DNA of 34,558 nt from Candidatus Saccharimonadales bacterium. Lineage in GTDB: Bacteria > Patescibacteriota > Saccharimonadia > Saccharimonadales > Saccharimonadaceae. The notes under the pieces were generated by a model, which was not told the DNA's origin, did not search any database, and worked only from the letters and a program-made list of their open reading frames with translations. The DNA is taken from contig JASLCP010000073.1 of the NCBI GenBank assembly GCA_030151825.1, positions 1 to 34,558 on the forward strand, written 5' to 3'. Positions 23,169 through 30,819 of the stretch are shown here, piece after piece (positions within the stretch are counted from its first letter, which is position 1; every line of letters begins with the position of its first letter). A program made the position numbers and the translations under genes.

Positions 23169-24077
23169 ATGAATGGCGTGAAACGAGTATGGGCTATCAC
23201 TCTCCTCTTGACGATGATTATGACGAGCGGTGCTACTTCTGGAATCGCAGCTGCGCAGCAACCAGCTCTTGTTGATAACGAAAGTATTACGCTTTCTCCG
23301 GTAAGCCGCAAACTGACGCTTGATAGCGGAACGCAAATCAACGAATCGATGACAGTAGTCAATGATGGTAAGACTGCTTATGACTTTATTGTCTATAGTC
23401 GGCCTTATTCGGTGAGCGGCGAGGACTATCAACCAAACTTTACAAAAACGCCGACGAATGCCGATGCCTATAGTTGGGTGCGGTTTGATAAAACAACCTA
23501 TCATCTTGAGGCGGGACAGTCAACAAAAATACCATTTACGGTACGCGTCCCAGCAAAGGCCAGTCCGGGTGGGCATTATGGCGTGGTGTTTGCCGAAACA
23601 CAGCCGTCGAAAGACCAACAGAACGCAAATTCTGTTGTACGTAAAAAACGTGTTGGTATGCTGCTGTATGTCACCGTGAATGGGGCGGTAGTCAAAGAAG
23701 GATCGATACTTTCGACGACTATTTCGTTTTGGCAGCAGCAAGCACCATTAACAGTGCAATCGCGGGTTAAGAACACGGGCAATACTGATTTTACTGACAA
23801 AACGGTACTGACGGTCAAAGATTTATTGGGCAACGTCAAATATAAAGCAAGCAACGAACATACTATTTTGCCTGGCACAACGCGACAGGTACCATTGGAA
23901 TGGTCGGGTGCGTCGTGGTTTGGACTATATCACGTTGAGGTGCGGCAAACTATCCTCGACAAGACAACGACGACGAACGGCTACGTATTGATGTTGCCAC
24001 GATTCATCCCTGTACTGCTGGTGTTGATAGTCATAACAGGAGGCGTGTATGTATGGGTACGCCGCAAAAAATCGTAG
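23169..24077 (+). CDS. DUF916-like surface protein with C-terminal anchor (second copy)
   Basis: A 302-aa envelope protein. It has a signal peptide (cleavage near IAA-AQ) and an N-terminal Ig-like domain with ITLSPVSRKLTL, VYSRPYS, SPGGHYGVVFAET and KKRVGMLLYVT. A second Ig-like domain contains VKNTGNTDF and LPGTTRQVPLEW. A C-terminal transmembrane helix (FIPVLLVLIVITGGVYVWV) and a basic RRKKS tail follow. It is homologous to the protein at 10278-11225. In Firmicutes such proteins bind WxL proteins and peptidoglycan. Here the two secreted proteins immediately upstream (8 bp gap) are the likely partners. It overlaps the next gene by 29 bp. Confidence 0.85.
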   Translation: MNGVKRVWAITLLLTMIMTSGATSGIAAAQQPALVDNESITLSPVSRKLTLDSGTQINESMTVVNDGKTAYDFIVYSRPYSVSGEDYQPNFTKTPTNADAYSWVRFDKTTYHLEAGQSTKIPFTVRVPAKASPGGHYGVVFAETQPSKDQQNANSVVRKKRVGMLLYVTVNGAVVKEGSILSTTISFWQQQAPLTVQSRVKNTGNTDFTDKTVLTVKDLLGNVKYKASNEHTILPGTTRQVPLEWSGASWFGLYHVEVRQTILDKTTTTNGYVLMLPRFIPVLLVLIVITGGVYVWVRRKKS

Positions 24078-24858
24078 CGTAGCTGTTCTGTTGCTACCGC
24101 TGATAATTGGCAGCGGAATTGTTGCTAGTGGAATAATGGCAGCTCCTGTGCAGGCACAAACAATGGTATCAACAACTATTTGCCGCAACAGCTCGACAGT
24201 AACGATATCATCACCACAAAGCGACAGTGTCGTGACATCACCATTTGTGACACTAAGCGGCACAGTAGCGCAGGCAGGACAGATTGAAGTCTACATTGAC
24301 GGTGTGTTTGATTCGGTCGTGCCGTTATCGGTCGCCCAAACGACCTTTCAGACATCGGTTCAGTTATCGACAGGAACACATACTATTAAGCTAGTCGCGA
24401 TTGACTCGTGCGAGTCGACCAATGGAGAGACAACGATGGTTTTGACATACACCCCGCTAACAACTGGCGGTAGCTCGGGAACGACAACTCCGACAGAGGT
24501 TGACGGCGGTGTGATGATCGACTCCTCTGGCGCACCAGCGGTTGAGCAACAATCGGCGTTCACGCTGCTGCCGGCACCATTTCAAGAGGCAATCGATGGG
24601 TTATTTGCATGGCTAAATATTGCACCGGCTGATGTATCTGATGCAGGGTTGTCGCGCTTTAGTGTTTGGCGCGCGGTAACAATGACTGCAGGAGTGTATC
24701 TGGCGGTGATCGGTGCGGCACAGTGGGCGGTAGCAGGGTTGGCGAACCTACCGTTCTTTCCGCAACTCGAAAAGGCTCCTGGTTCACGTCGTCTACAAAT
24801 CAAGCGCGGTCTGCGCATCGTTGGTGTCGGGTTGATTATCATTGCCTTTATCGTGTAG
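24049..24858 (+). CDS. Secreted Ig-like membrane protein
   Basis: A 269-aa protein. It has a signal peptide (residues 1-36, ending PVQAQ) and a Bacterial-Ig/FlgD-type beta-sandwich domain (~50-130: TISSPQSDSVVTSPFVTLSG, IEVYIDG, GTHTIKLVAIDSC). A Gly/Ser/Thr linker follows, then two C-terminal transmembrane helices (around VTMTAGVYLAVIGAAQWAVA and IVGVGLIIIAFIV). Cys residues C45 and C124 may form a disulfide. The start is preceded by SD AGGAGG (24038-24043) inside the end of the DUF916-like gene, so translation is coupled. It closes the four-gene surface operon. Confidence 0.8.
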   Translation: MYGYAAKNRSVAVLLLPLIIGSGIVASGIMAAPVQAQTMVSTTICRNSSTVTISSPQSDSVVTSPFVTLSGTVAQAGQIEVYIDGVFDSVVPLSVAQTTFQTSVQLSTGTHTIKLVAIDSCESTNGETTMVLTYTPLTTGGSSGTTTPTEVDGGVMIDSSGAPAVEQQSAFTLLPAPFQEAIDGLFAWLNIAPADVSDAGLSRFSVWRAVTMTAGVYLAVIGAAQWAVAGLANLPFFPQLEKAPGSRRLQIKRGLRIVGVGLIIIAFIV

Positions 24859-24879
24859 CCGATAGAACACGGTCTGCGG

Positions 24880-24885
24880 TACAAT
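24880..24885 (+). promoter_or_regulatory. -10 box of mutM (leaderless)
   Basis: GG-TACAAT-AG ends 6 nt before the ATG at 24892. Confidence 0.6.
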
Positions 24886-24891
24886 AGGTAT

Positions 24892-25779
24892 ATGCCAGAG
24901 TTACCTGAGGTAGAAACGGTCCGTCGTGGACTGCATGAATTGATTGTGGGTCGCACCGTTGCGACTGCCACGCACGACAGCCCAAAGAGCTTTCCGAATA
25001 CCGACGCTGATGTTCGGTCGTTTTTGATTGGCACGACGATTATTGCGGTTCGTCGTCGCGCGAAAGTCTTGATGATTGATTTGTCATCCGATTATACACT
25101 GGTGATTCACCTCAAGATGACAGGTCAGATGGTATTTCGGGCAGCTAACGTGGCGTTTGGTGCAGGTCACCCGAATGACAGTTTGATCGGCGAGCTGCCC
25201 GATCGATCAACACGCGTGACGATAGCATTTACGGACGAATCACATCTGTACTTTAACGATCAGCGAAAGTTTGGTTGGATGAAATTGCTGCCGACAATCG
25301 AAGTGCCAAACATTGATTTTATGAAACGCGTCGGGCCCGAGCCCCTTGAAGATGACTTTACGGCAGCGATGTTTATCGAGCGTTTCGAAAAGCGTCCGGG
25401 TGCATTGATCAAGGCGGCGTTACTCGATCAGTCAGTGATTGCCGGAGTAGGGAATATTTATGCCGACGAGGCATTGTGGGGCGCCAAAATTCATCCCGAA
25501 CAACGGGTACGTGACCTTAGCAAAGCAGCATTAACAGCCCTTTATACCGAAGTACGCGCAGTGATGAAACTCGCCATCGAAAAGGGTGGAAGTACCGACA
25601 AAAATTACGTCAATGCCGAAGGCAAAAAAGGCTCATACATGGATTTTGCGCGTGTCTTTCGCCGCGAAGGCTTGCCATGCCCTCGTTGTGGCACAACGAT
25701 TATCAAACTAAAAGTGGCTGGTCGAGGGACGCATATCTGTCCTCAGTGTCAGGTGCTGCGGAGTGGGGGCGACTCATGA
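24892..25779 (+). CDS. mutM: Formamidopyrimidine-DNA glycosylase
   Basis: Excises 8-oxoguanine and FaPy lesions and cuts the abasic site. The N-terminal PELPEVETVRRGL provides the catalytic Pro and Glu. A Lys in the beta-hairpin follows, then the helix-two-turn-helix (QSVIAGVGNIYADEALW). The C-terminal zinc finger has CPRCG and CPQC. It is 295 aa and full length. The start is leaderless, which matters because Pro-2 must be exposed. Its TGA stop overlaps the next start (ATGA), coupling it to holA. Confidence 0.97.
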   Translation: MPELPEVETVRRGLHELIVGRTVATATHDSPKSFPNTDADVRSFLIGTTIIAVRRRAKVLMIDLSSDYTLVIHLKMTGQMVFRAANVAFGAGHPNDSLIGELPDRSTRVTIAFTDESHLYFNDQRKFGWMKLLPTIEVPNIDFMKRVGPEPLEDDFTAAMFIERFEKRPGALIKAALLDQSVIAGVGNIYADEALWGAKIHPEQRVRDLSKAALTALYTEVRAVMKLAIEKGGSTDKNYVNAEGKKGSYMDFARVFRREGLPCPRCGTTIIKLKVAGRGTHICPQCQVLRSGGDS

Positions 25780-26681
25780 TTAGCCTCTTTGTTGGCGAAA
25801 ATAGTTTTGAGGTTGAGCGAGCACTTTCGGCGCGGCGAGCACATTTTGCTGGTGAGGTTGCCGTTATTGATAGTGAAACAATCGCCGAAACGGACCTACC
25901 GAATATTTTGATGGGGACGACGCTGTTTAGCTCAGAGCGCTTGGTGATTATTCGGCAGCTGTCGCAGAACAAGTCGCTCTGGACGGCGCTGGTGGATTGG
26001 TTGCCGCGAATTAGTGCTGATACTGAGGTCGTCTTTGTCGAAACAAAACCGGATAAGCGGACTAAAACCTATAAAGACTTGGTTAAAGTGGCGACCGTGC
26101 AAGAATTTCCCGCTTGGTCGGATCGCGATAGCGGCCGGGCAGAGCAATGGCTCGCTGCCGAGGCGACCTCGCGTGGGGTGTCACTGGATACAAAAAGTGT
26201 TCGCCATTTGATGGCACGAGTTGGTGTTGATCAGTGGCGACTGTCGAGCGAGCTTGACAAACTGAGTGCTATTGATCAGATTACTCCCGAACGAATTGAT
26301 GAGATTGTCGAACCAACGCCGACCGAAAACGTGTTTTTACTTTTTAGCACGGCGCTTGATGGCAATCATCGGCAAGTGCAGTCAATGCTAGCGACGCTGC
26401 GACTGAACGAGGATCCATATATGGTATTCGGACTATTGTCAGGGCAGGTGATACAGCTAGCGGCGTTAACGGTCTCTTCGGCACCGCCTGCTGATGTTGC
26501 CAAGGCCATAGGTGCGCATCCGTTTGCATTATCAAAGTTGGCACCGTATGCGCGTCGATTATCAGCCCCTCGTGCCAAGCAACTTGTCGGTTTGTTTGCC
26601 GATACCGATAGAGAAATCAAAAGTACCGGCGTTGATCCGTGGATTGCCATCGAGCGTACGCTACAGCAAGTAGCAGTATAA
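25776..26681 (+). CDS. holA: DNA polymerase III delta subunit
   Basis: The clamp-loader wrench that opens the beta clamp. It has a divergent AAA+ fold: ISLFVGENSFEVERAL at the N-terminus, VVFVETKPDKRTKTYKDL, QWLAAEATSRGV in the middle and the helical domain ending DREIKSTGVDPWIAIERTL, all typical of HolA. It is 301 aa. The start ATG 25776 overlaps the mutM TGA stop. No separate promoter is seen, so it is co-transcribed with mutM. The hairpin at 26683-26713 ends the operon. Confidence 0.93.
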   Translation: MISLFVGENSFEVERALSARRAHFAGEVAVIDSETIAETDLPNILMGTTLFSSERLVIIRQLSQNKSLWTALVDWLPRISADTEVVFVETKPDKRTKTYKDLVKVATVQEFPAWSDRDSGRAEQWLAAEATSRGVSLDTKSVRHLMARVGVDQWRLSSELDKLSAIDQITPERIDEIVEPTPTENVFLLFSTALDGNHRQVQSMLATLRLNEDPYMVFGLLSGQVIQLAALTVSSAPPADVAKAIGAHPFALSKLAPYARRLSAPRAKQLVGLFADTDREIKSTGVDPWIAIERTLQQVAV

Positions 26682-26682
26682 A

Positions 26683-26713
26683 AATACCCCCTCGAGAAAA
26701 TAGAGGGGGTATT
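26683..26713. terminator. Bidirectional terminator between holA and rpsT
   Basis: Stem AATACCCCCTC / GAGGGGGTATT. On the minus strand it is followed by a T-run (TATTTTTATA), so it is a classical terminator for rpsT. It also closes mutM-holA on the plus strand. Confidence 0.82.
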
Positions 26714-26730
26714 GGGTACGAGTGAGAAAA

Positions 26731-27120
26731 CTATTTTGTTGTTTTCTTGGCTGGTGCTTTCTTTGCGGCAGGCTTTTTGGTAGCAGCTGGTTTCTTTGCG
26801 GCAGTGGCTTTTGCTGAAGTGGCTTTTTTTGTTGCAGCTGGTTTTGCGGCTGCTTTCTTTGCAGCAGCGGCAGGTTTTACGCCAGCAGCTTTGGCAGCTT
26901 TAGCGATATTTGCTTTGCGGCGTGAGGCAGTATTTTTCTTGATGAGACCTTTTTTGACAGCCTTATCAAGTTCGCTCTGTGCCTTTGAGGCAGTCGCAGC
27001 GCTTGGTGCGGCCACGAAAGCTTTGTTGGCAAGTTTGATATCTTTTTTGATACCAACGTTACGGTCGCGACGCTTGATGGTCTGTTTCATTCGTTTGATG
27101 GCTGATTTGATGATTGGCAT
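26731..27120 (-). CDS. rpsT: Ribosomal protein bS20 with long Lys/Ala-rich C-terminal tail
   Basis: The small-subunit protein S20. The core is MPIIKSAIKRMKQTIKRRDR to residue ~85 (LIKKNTASRRKANIAK). It is followed by a ~40-residue tail of Lys, Ala, Pro and Thr repeats (PAAKKAPAKK-type) like histone H1. The total is 129 aa against ~87 in E. coli. The frame extends to 27162, but ATG 27120 gives the family N-terminus and has SD AAGGAGAA with a 7-nt spacer. A promoter TTTACA-17-TATAAT lies upstream, with a ~70-nt leader holding a CGCCG/CGGCG hairpin just before the SD (27143-27160). This could allow S20 autoregulation. Confidence 0.93.
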   Translation of the reverse strand: MPIIKSAIKRMKQTIKRRDRNVGIKKDIKLANKAFVAAPSAATASKAQSELDKAVKKGLIKKNTASRRKANIAKAAKAAGVKPAAAAKKAAAKPAATKKATSAKATAAKKPAATKKPAAKKAPAKKTTK

Positions 27121-27196
27121 AGTAGAGTGGTTCTCCTTGGCCGCCGGTAGGGTGCGGCGCATTGCTAATTATGTTTATAGATACAATCAAGGTGTG

Positions 27197-27225
27197 ATTA
27201 TAGAGGAAAACAGACATTTTGTAAA
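27197..27225 (-). promoter_or_regulatory. rpsT promoter TTTACA-17-TATAAT
   Basis: On the minus strand, TTTACA (27220-27225) and TATAAT (27197-27202) have 17-bp spacing. It starts a leader of ~70 nt. Confidence 0.78.
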
Positions 27226-27240
27226 GAGCTCGCTTTTGTA

Positions 27241-27270
27241 TTGACGAAATGGTATCGCTTATGGTATAGT
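27241..27270 (+). promoter_or_regulatory. Promoter TTGACG-18-TATAGT
   Basis: TTGACG (27241-27246) and TATAGT (27265-27270). The leader has ATAAAACAAAAAAG (27286-27299) and only a weak AGGA near the ATG at 27308. Confidence 0.72.
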
Positions 27271-27307
27271 CATGACAAAATAGTGATAAAACAAAAAAGT
27301 AGGAACA

Positions 27308-28996
27308 ATGAACGAAGGCAACGCGAAGCAGCAGATCGTTGAGGCTATCAAAGCTAACAGCAATATCTTGGTTACCGTCAGTGACAGTCCCAGTGTCGAC
27401 GAGTTATCGGCGGCGTTAGGTTTGACAGTGTTGCTGAATAAAATCAGCAAGCGAGCAACCTCTATTTTTAGTGGTACGATTCCACCGGCAATTCAGTTTC
27501 TTGACCCCGAAAAAACATTTGAGGGAACCGTCGATAGTTTGCGTGACTTTATCATCGCGCTCGACAAAGAAAAAGCCGACCATTTGCGTTATAAAGTTGA
27601 CGGCGACGTCGTCAAGATTTTTATCACTCCGTATCGCACGACACTGAGCGATAAAGACCTCGAATTTACCCAAGGCGACTACAATGTTGAAATGGTGATT
27701 GCGCTCGGTGTCAAAGAGCAGGCGCATCTGGATAAGGCACTTGAAGCGCACGGCAAGATTTTTCATGATGCCACTGTAGCAACGATTTCTGCCGGTTCCG
27801 AGCCGAGTACGATGGGAAGTATTGGGTGGTATGACCCCGAGGCGAGTAGCTTGTGTGAAATGCTGGTGAGCCTGACTGAGGCACTTAAAGGCGATGATCC
27901 GGTTATCGACGAAGTAATCGCCACCGCGTATCTGACCGGTATCGTATCGGCGACCGATCGATTCAGCAATAATCGCACCAGTTCGCGTGTGATGACGATG
28001 GCCGCACAGCTGATGGCTGCTGGCGCAAATCAACAACTGATTGCCGCCCAGCTACAAGAAGCGCATGATATTAGTCCGGAAGAAACCCCATCGACCAGTG
28101 GCAACAGGGATAAGAAGGCGAAAAAAGACGCACCGAAAAAAGAAAAAGAATCAGATACCGATTCGATTAAGATTGATCGTAACGCCAAAAAGGTGACGCC
28201 GCCAGAACCAGCTACTGAACCAGCGCCAGCACCCGAAACACCACCGATAGAAACGCCAGCACCGGCACCTACTGAACCTGTCGATGAGGCCGCTGTTGAC
28301 GCGGCCGTGCAAGCAGCTACTGAGGTTGCTGCTCCAGCGGGCGATATTGAACAAGAATTATCAGCACAGCTTGCCGATATGACAGCTCCACCCGCCCTTC
28401 CCGCGGATGAGCTGCAAAAAGAATTGACCGAAGCCGCTGCGGAGAACACCCCAGTGGCCGACATGTCAATGCCGGGCTTTGAGGCACTCGATGTTCCGCC
28501 AGCGCCAACTGATACACCAGCCTCGCAGGGGGTATCAGGAGCTATCGATGCGCGTGCAGGAAGTAGCTATGTCGAAACCCCTGCTGCAGCTAGTTTTGAT
28601 ACGCCTGTCGAAAATATTATTACTGGTGCAGATGGCAATCCTGATCAGTACGTTGATCCGTTCCAGACACCACTGGCGCCATTGCCTGACCTCCATGATG
28701 GAGGAGAGCTAGCACCACCCGCGCAGCCTGATCCAGTACCGGTGACAGCGCCGCCACTCCCGCCTTTACCACCACTCCCGCCGACGGACATGCCACCACT
28801 CCCTGGTCTCTCTGACACGGCTTTACCACCATTGCCACCACCGCCACCACCGCCGGTGTTTGGTCAGCCGGCTGCATCACCGGATATGCCAAGCGATACA
28901 TTGGGAGATATCTTTGGTAGCGCACCGGCGCCACAAGCACCGCAGCCACCAAGCGAACCGCCAAAGCCAGGGCAATTCCAAATTCCTGGCCAGTAG
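27308..28996 (+). CDS. DHH/nano-RNase-like domain with proline-rich tail
   Basis: A 562-aa protein. Residues 1-250 resemble the DHH/DHHA1 phosphoesterase fold in order (ANSNILVTVSDSPSVDELSA near the start, then EMVIALGV, GWYDPEASSLCEML and ATAYLTGIVSATDRF). The catalytic Asp/His positions look degenerate: the usual H-x-x-x-D-x-D segment reads SDSPSVDE. Residues ~265-562 are low-complexity, first charged (KKAKKDAPKKEKES) and then strongly Pro/Ala-rich with PPLPPLPP runs. No signal peptide or TM is seen. Its nuclease activity is doubtful, and it may be a cytoplasmic scaffold. A consensus promoter lies upstream. Confidence 0.72.
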   Translation: MNEGNAKQQIVEAIKANSNILVTVSDSPSVDELSAALGLTVLLNKISKRATSIFSGTIPPAIQFLDPEKTFEGTVDSLRDFIIALDKEKADHLRYKVDGDVVKIFITPYRTTLSDKDLEFTQGDYNVEMVIALGVKEQAHLDKALEAHGKIFHDATVATISAGSEPSTMGSIGWYDPEASSLCEMLVSLTEALKGDDPVIDEVIATAYLTGIVSATDRFSNNRTSSRVMTMAAQLMAAGANQQLIAAQLQEAHDISPEETPSTSGNRDKKAKKDAPKKEKESDTDSIKIDRNAKKVTPPEPATEPAPAPETPPIETPAPAPTEPVDEAAVDAAVQAATEVAAPAGDIEQELSAQLADMTAPPALPADELQKELTEAAAENTPVADMSMPGFEALDVPPAPTDTPASQGVSGAIDARAGSSYVETPAAASFDTPVENIITGADGNPDQYVDPFQTPLAPLPDLHDGGELAPPAQPDPVPVTAPPLPPLPPLPPTDMPPLPGLSDTALPPLPPPPPPPVFGQPAASPDMPSDTLGDIFGSAPAPQAPQPPSEPPKPGQFQIPGQ

Positions 28997-29002
28997 GCGG
29001 GA

Positions 29003-29677
29003 CTATTCAAGTGTTATAAAGTGATTCACGGCGACATTCTCGCCGTGAGCTTTTATGTGCGTTTCTCCATCGCCACGCTGACTATAGTGTGCACGCATAA
29101 TGTCGTACACTTGTTGGACGTGCGCTCTGGCATCGATTGTTTCACTGATTTCTTGAGGTGTTCGACCGGTTTCCATAAAAACAAAGTCAGTATTCATCGC
29201 ACCACCTACTTGGCAGGCGAGACGAATACGGCTCATGGGTAACCCGTGTGCTTTCAGACGGTAAAAAGCAAGACAGGCGCTTCTAGCAGCGACGATATGG
29301 TCGATATGACCCGTCACGCCATTGAGATCCATGCTCATAAATTCAATGGTGACGCCGGTGCGTTCATCGATGATTTCTTGGACAAGGGTTATGATTTTTT
29401 CGGTGATTTCCAGATGATCTTTGTTGCCAAGTGTCCCATCGTGATAGCCCAAATAATGCAGACTGGTTGCGCCAATCAGCGCACCCGCCGCCCGCCACTC
29501 CGCCAACCGCGTTGCTGTCAGATCATCGACATTATCTGGGTTCATCCCCGCATCACCCGCCGTCAGCGTAACCAGATGCACTTCGGTGCCGGCCTGTGCC
29601 TCCATATATAATGTGCCGCTGGGGCCAAACGCTTCGTCATCGGGGTGGGCGAATATACCAAATAGGATCTTTTTCAT
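29003..29677 (-). CDS. PIG-L family deacetylase
   Basis: A zinc-dependent N-acetylglucosaminyl deacetylase-like (PIG-L/BshB/MshB) protein. The zinc motif is AHPDDEAFG at the N-terminus, and the third ligand is in GHIDH. It is 224 aa. The substrate (GlcNAc-inositol, GlcNAc-malate or another amide) cannot be told from sequence. The frame extends to 29689, but ATG 29677 (MKKILFGIFAHPDDE) lies 7 nt after a minus-strand TATGAT box and gives the normal N-terminus. It is divergent from the SemiSWEET-like gene, and the promoters nearly abut. Confidence 0.92.
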   Translation of the reverse strand: MKKILFGIFAHPDDEAFGPSGTLYMEAQAGTEVHLVTLTAGDAGMNPDNVDDLTATRLAEWRAAGALIGATSLHYLGYHDGTLGNKDHLEITEKIITLVQEIIDERTGVTIEFMSMDLNGVTGHIDHIVAARSACLAFYRLKAHGLPMSRIRLACQVGGAMNTDFVFMETGRTPQEISETIDARAHVQQVYDIMRAHYSQRGDGETHIKAHGENVAVNHFITLE

Positions 29678-29684
29678 ACTGCTT

Positions 29685-29690
29685 ATCATA
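29685..29690 (-). promoter_or_regulatory. -10 box of the PIG-L gene (leaderless)
   Basis: TATGAT on the minus strand ends 7 nt before the ATG at 29677. Confidence 0.5.
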
Positions 29691-29709
29691 GCATAGTGAC
29701 GACCGGCGA

Positions 29710-29738
29710 TTGACTTTTTATACTGTTTATGCTATTAT
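29710..29738 (+). promoter_or_regulatory. Consensus promoter TTGACT-17-TATTAT
   Basis: TTGACT (29710-29715) and TATTAT (29733-29738) lie 17 bp apart. The leader of ~45 nt has no SD and ends with AATAAACAAAAAC directly before the ATG. Confidence 0.82.
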
Positions 29739-29787
29739 GAAATTATAGTTCAATGACGCAACTACTGCCTCAAGAATAAACAAAAAC

Positions 29788-30090
29788 ATGATTGAAATAC
29801 TCTTTCTATTTTCGGGTTCTGTCGCTATCATCGCCGGTAGTGGACAGTTGCGCGCACTCATTAAAGCCGGGCGTTCTGACGAGTTGAGTCTTGCAACGTG
29901 GTCGTTGTGGGTAGGGACGCAATCAGTCGCGCTGCTTTATACTATTTCGATCCATGACCTGCCACTTATTTTGTTCAATTCGCTGTGGGTGGCGCTATAC
30001 GGTTCGATGGCCGGGCTAATTGTGTATTATCGCAAATACCCTCGACAGGACAAAACAGCTCCGCTTGAACTTATCGAAGAGACTGCTTAG
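29788..30090 (+). CDS. SemiSWEET/PQ-loop-like small transporter
   Basis: A 100-aa membrane protein with three predicted helices (FLFSGSVAIIAGSGQLRAL; LSLATWSLWVGTQSVALLYT; LPLILFNSLWVALYGSMAGL) and a charged tail. The first loop SGQLRALIKAGRSDELSLATW follows the PQ-loop pattern (a PQ-type turn, a Lys/Arg patch, then LS at the start of helix 2), with GQ in place of PQ. The helix-3 FNSLW segment is typical of the family's Asn. SemiSWEETs dimerise to move sugars. The sugar role is inference. It has a consensus promoter and a leader without SD. Confidence 0.72.
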   Translation: MIEILFLFSGSVAIIAGSGQLRALIKAGRSDELSLATWSLWVGTQSVALLYTISIHDLPLILFNSLWVALYGSMAGLIVYYRKYPRQDKTAPLELIEETA

Positions 30091-30134
30091 CTACTACAAG
30101 ATAGGTAAACGTGGCTATCCTGGACATTTCCCGC

Positions 30135-30140
30135 TATACT
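30135..30140 (+). promoter_or_regulatory. -10 box of truB (leaderless)
   Basis: TATACT ends 8 nt before ATG 30149 but only 2 nt before ATG 30143. This favours the second ATG as the start. Confidence 0.6.
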
Positions 30141-30148
30141 GAATGACA

Positions 30149-30808
30149 ATGACCGATGGCATCATTCTTATCGACAAACCGGCTGGCCTGACGAGCTTTG
30201 GTGTGGTGGCTCGGGTGCGTCGTGTGCTGACGCAGCGGGCGGGCAAAAAGGTCAAGGTCGGGCATTGTGGGACACTTGATCCGTTTGCGACAGGTCTTTT
30301 GATGCTATGCGTTGGCAAAGAATGTAAAAACGCTGGCCAGTATATGAAACATGACAAGGTATACGAGGCGACAGTTCGAGTGGGGCAAACCAGTAGCACG
30401 GGTGATCCGGAGGGTGAGGTGGCAGCTAGTTCGCCTCGTCAGCCCGGTCGGACCGAGCTGGAAAAGTTGATAGGGCAGTTTACGGGAGATATTCAGCAAC
30501 GACCGCCGATTTTTAGTGCTCTCAAAATTAACGGTGTGCGGGCGTACAAACTGGCGCGCGAGGGTAAAGAGGTCGAGATTCCGGTGCGCACGGTGACGGT
30601 GCATAGTTTTGAAATTGTTGAGTATGCGTATCCGGACATAAAAGTCCGCGTGCACGTTAGCAGCGGTACCTATATTCGCAGCCTTGCCAGTGATATTGGT
30701 GAGGCCCTGGGAACAGGGGCGTATTGCACGCAGCTGCGACGGACGGCGATTCGTGATTGGCAGGTGGCCGATGCTCAGACGTTGGCTGATTTTGGCATAG
30801 AAAATTAG
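30149..30808 (+). CDS. truB: tRNA pseudouridine(55) synthase
   Basis: Makes pseudouridine 55 in the T-loop of tRNAs. The motifs are GIILIDKPAGLTSFGVV, HCGTLDPFATGLL (catalytic Asp), KVYEA (motif I) and a C-terminal SSGTYIRSLASDIG. It is 219 aa from the second ATG (MTDGIILIDKP), shorter than the ~300-aa family norm because the C-terminal PUA domain is missing. ATG 30143 is also possible, but the TATACT box would end 2 nt before it. The epimerase follows 11 bp later with an SD-like purine run. Confidence 0.95.
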   Translation: MTDGIILIDKPAGLTSFGVVARVRRVLTQRAGKKVKVGHCGTLDPFATGLLMLCVGKECKNAGQYMKHDKVYEATVRVGQTSSTGDPEGEVAASSPRQPGRTELEKLIGQFTGDIQQRPPIFSALKINGVRAYKLAREGKEVEIPVRTVTVHSFEIVEYAYPDIKVRVHVSSGTYIRSLASDIGEALGTGAYCTQLRRTAIRDWQVADAQTLADFGIEN

Positions 30809-30819
30809 AAAGGCGGGGG

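Noticed and set aside
26747..27244. 165-codon plus-strand frame over rpsT
   Set aside because: Its Ala/Phe/Val composition is the mirror of the Lys/Ala-rich S20 tail.
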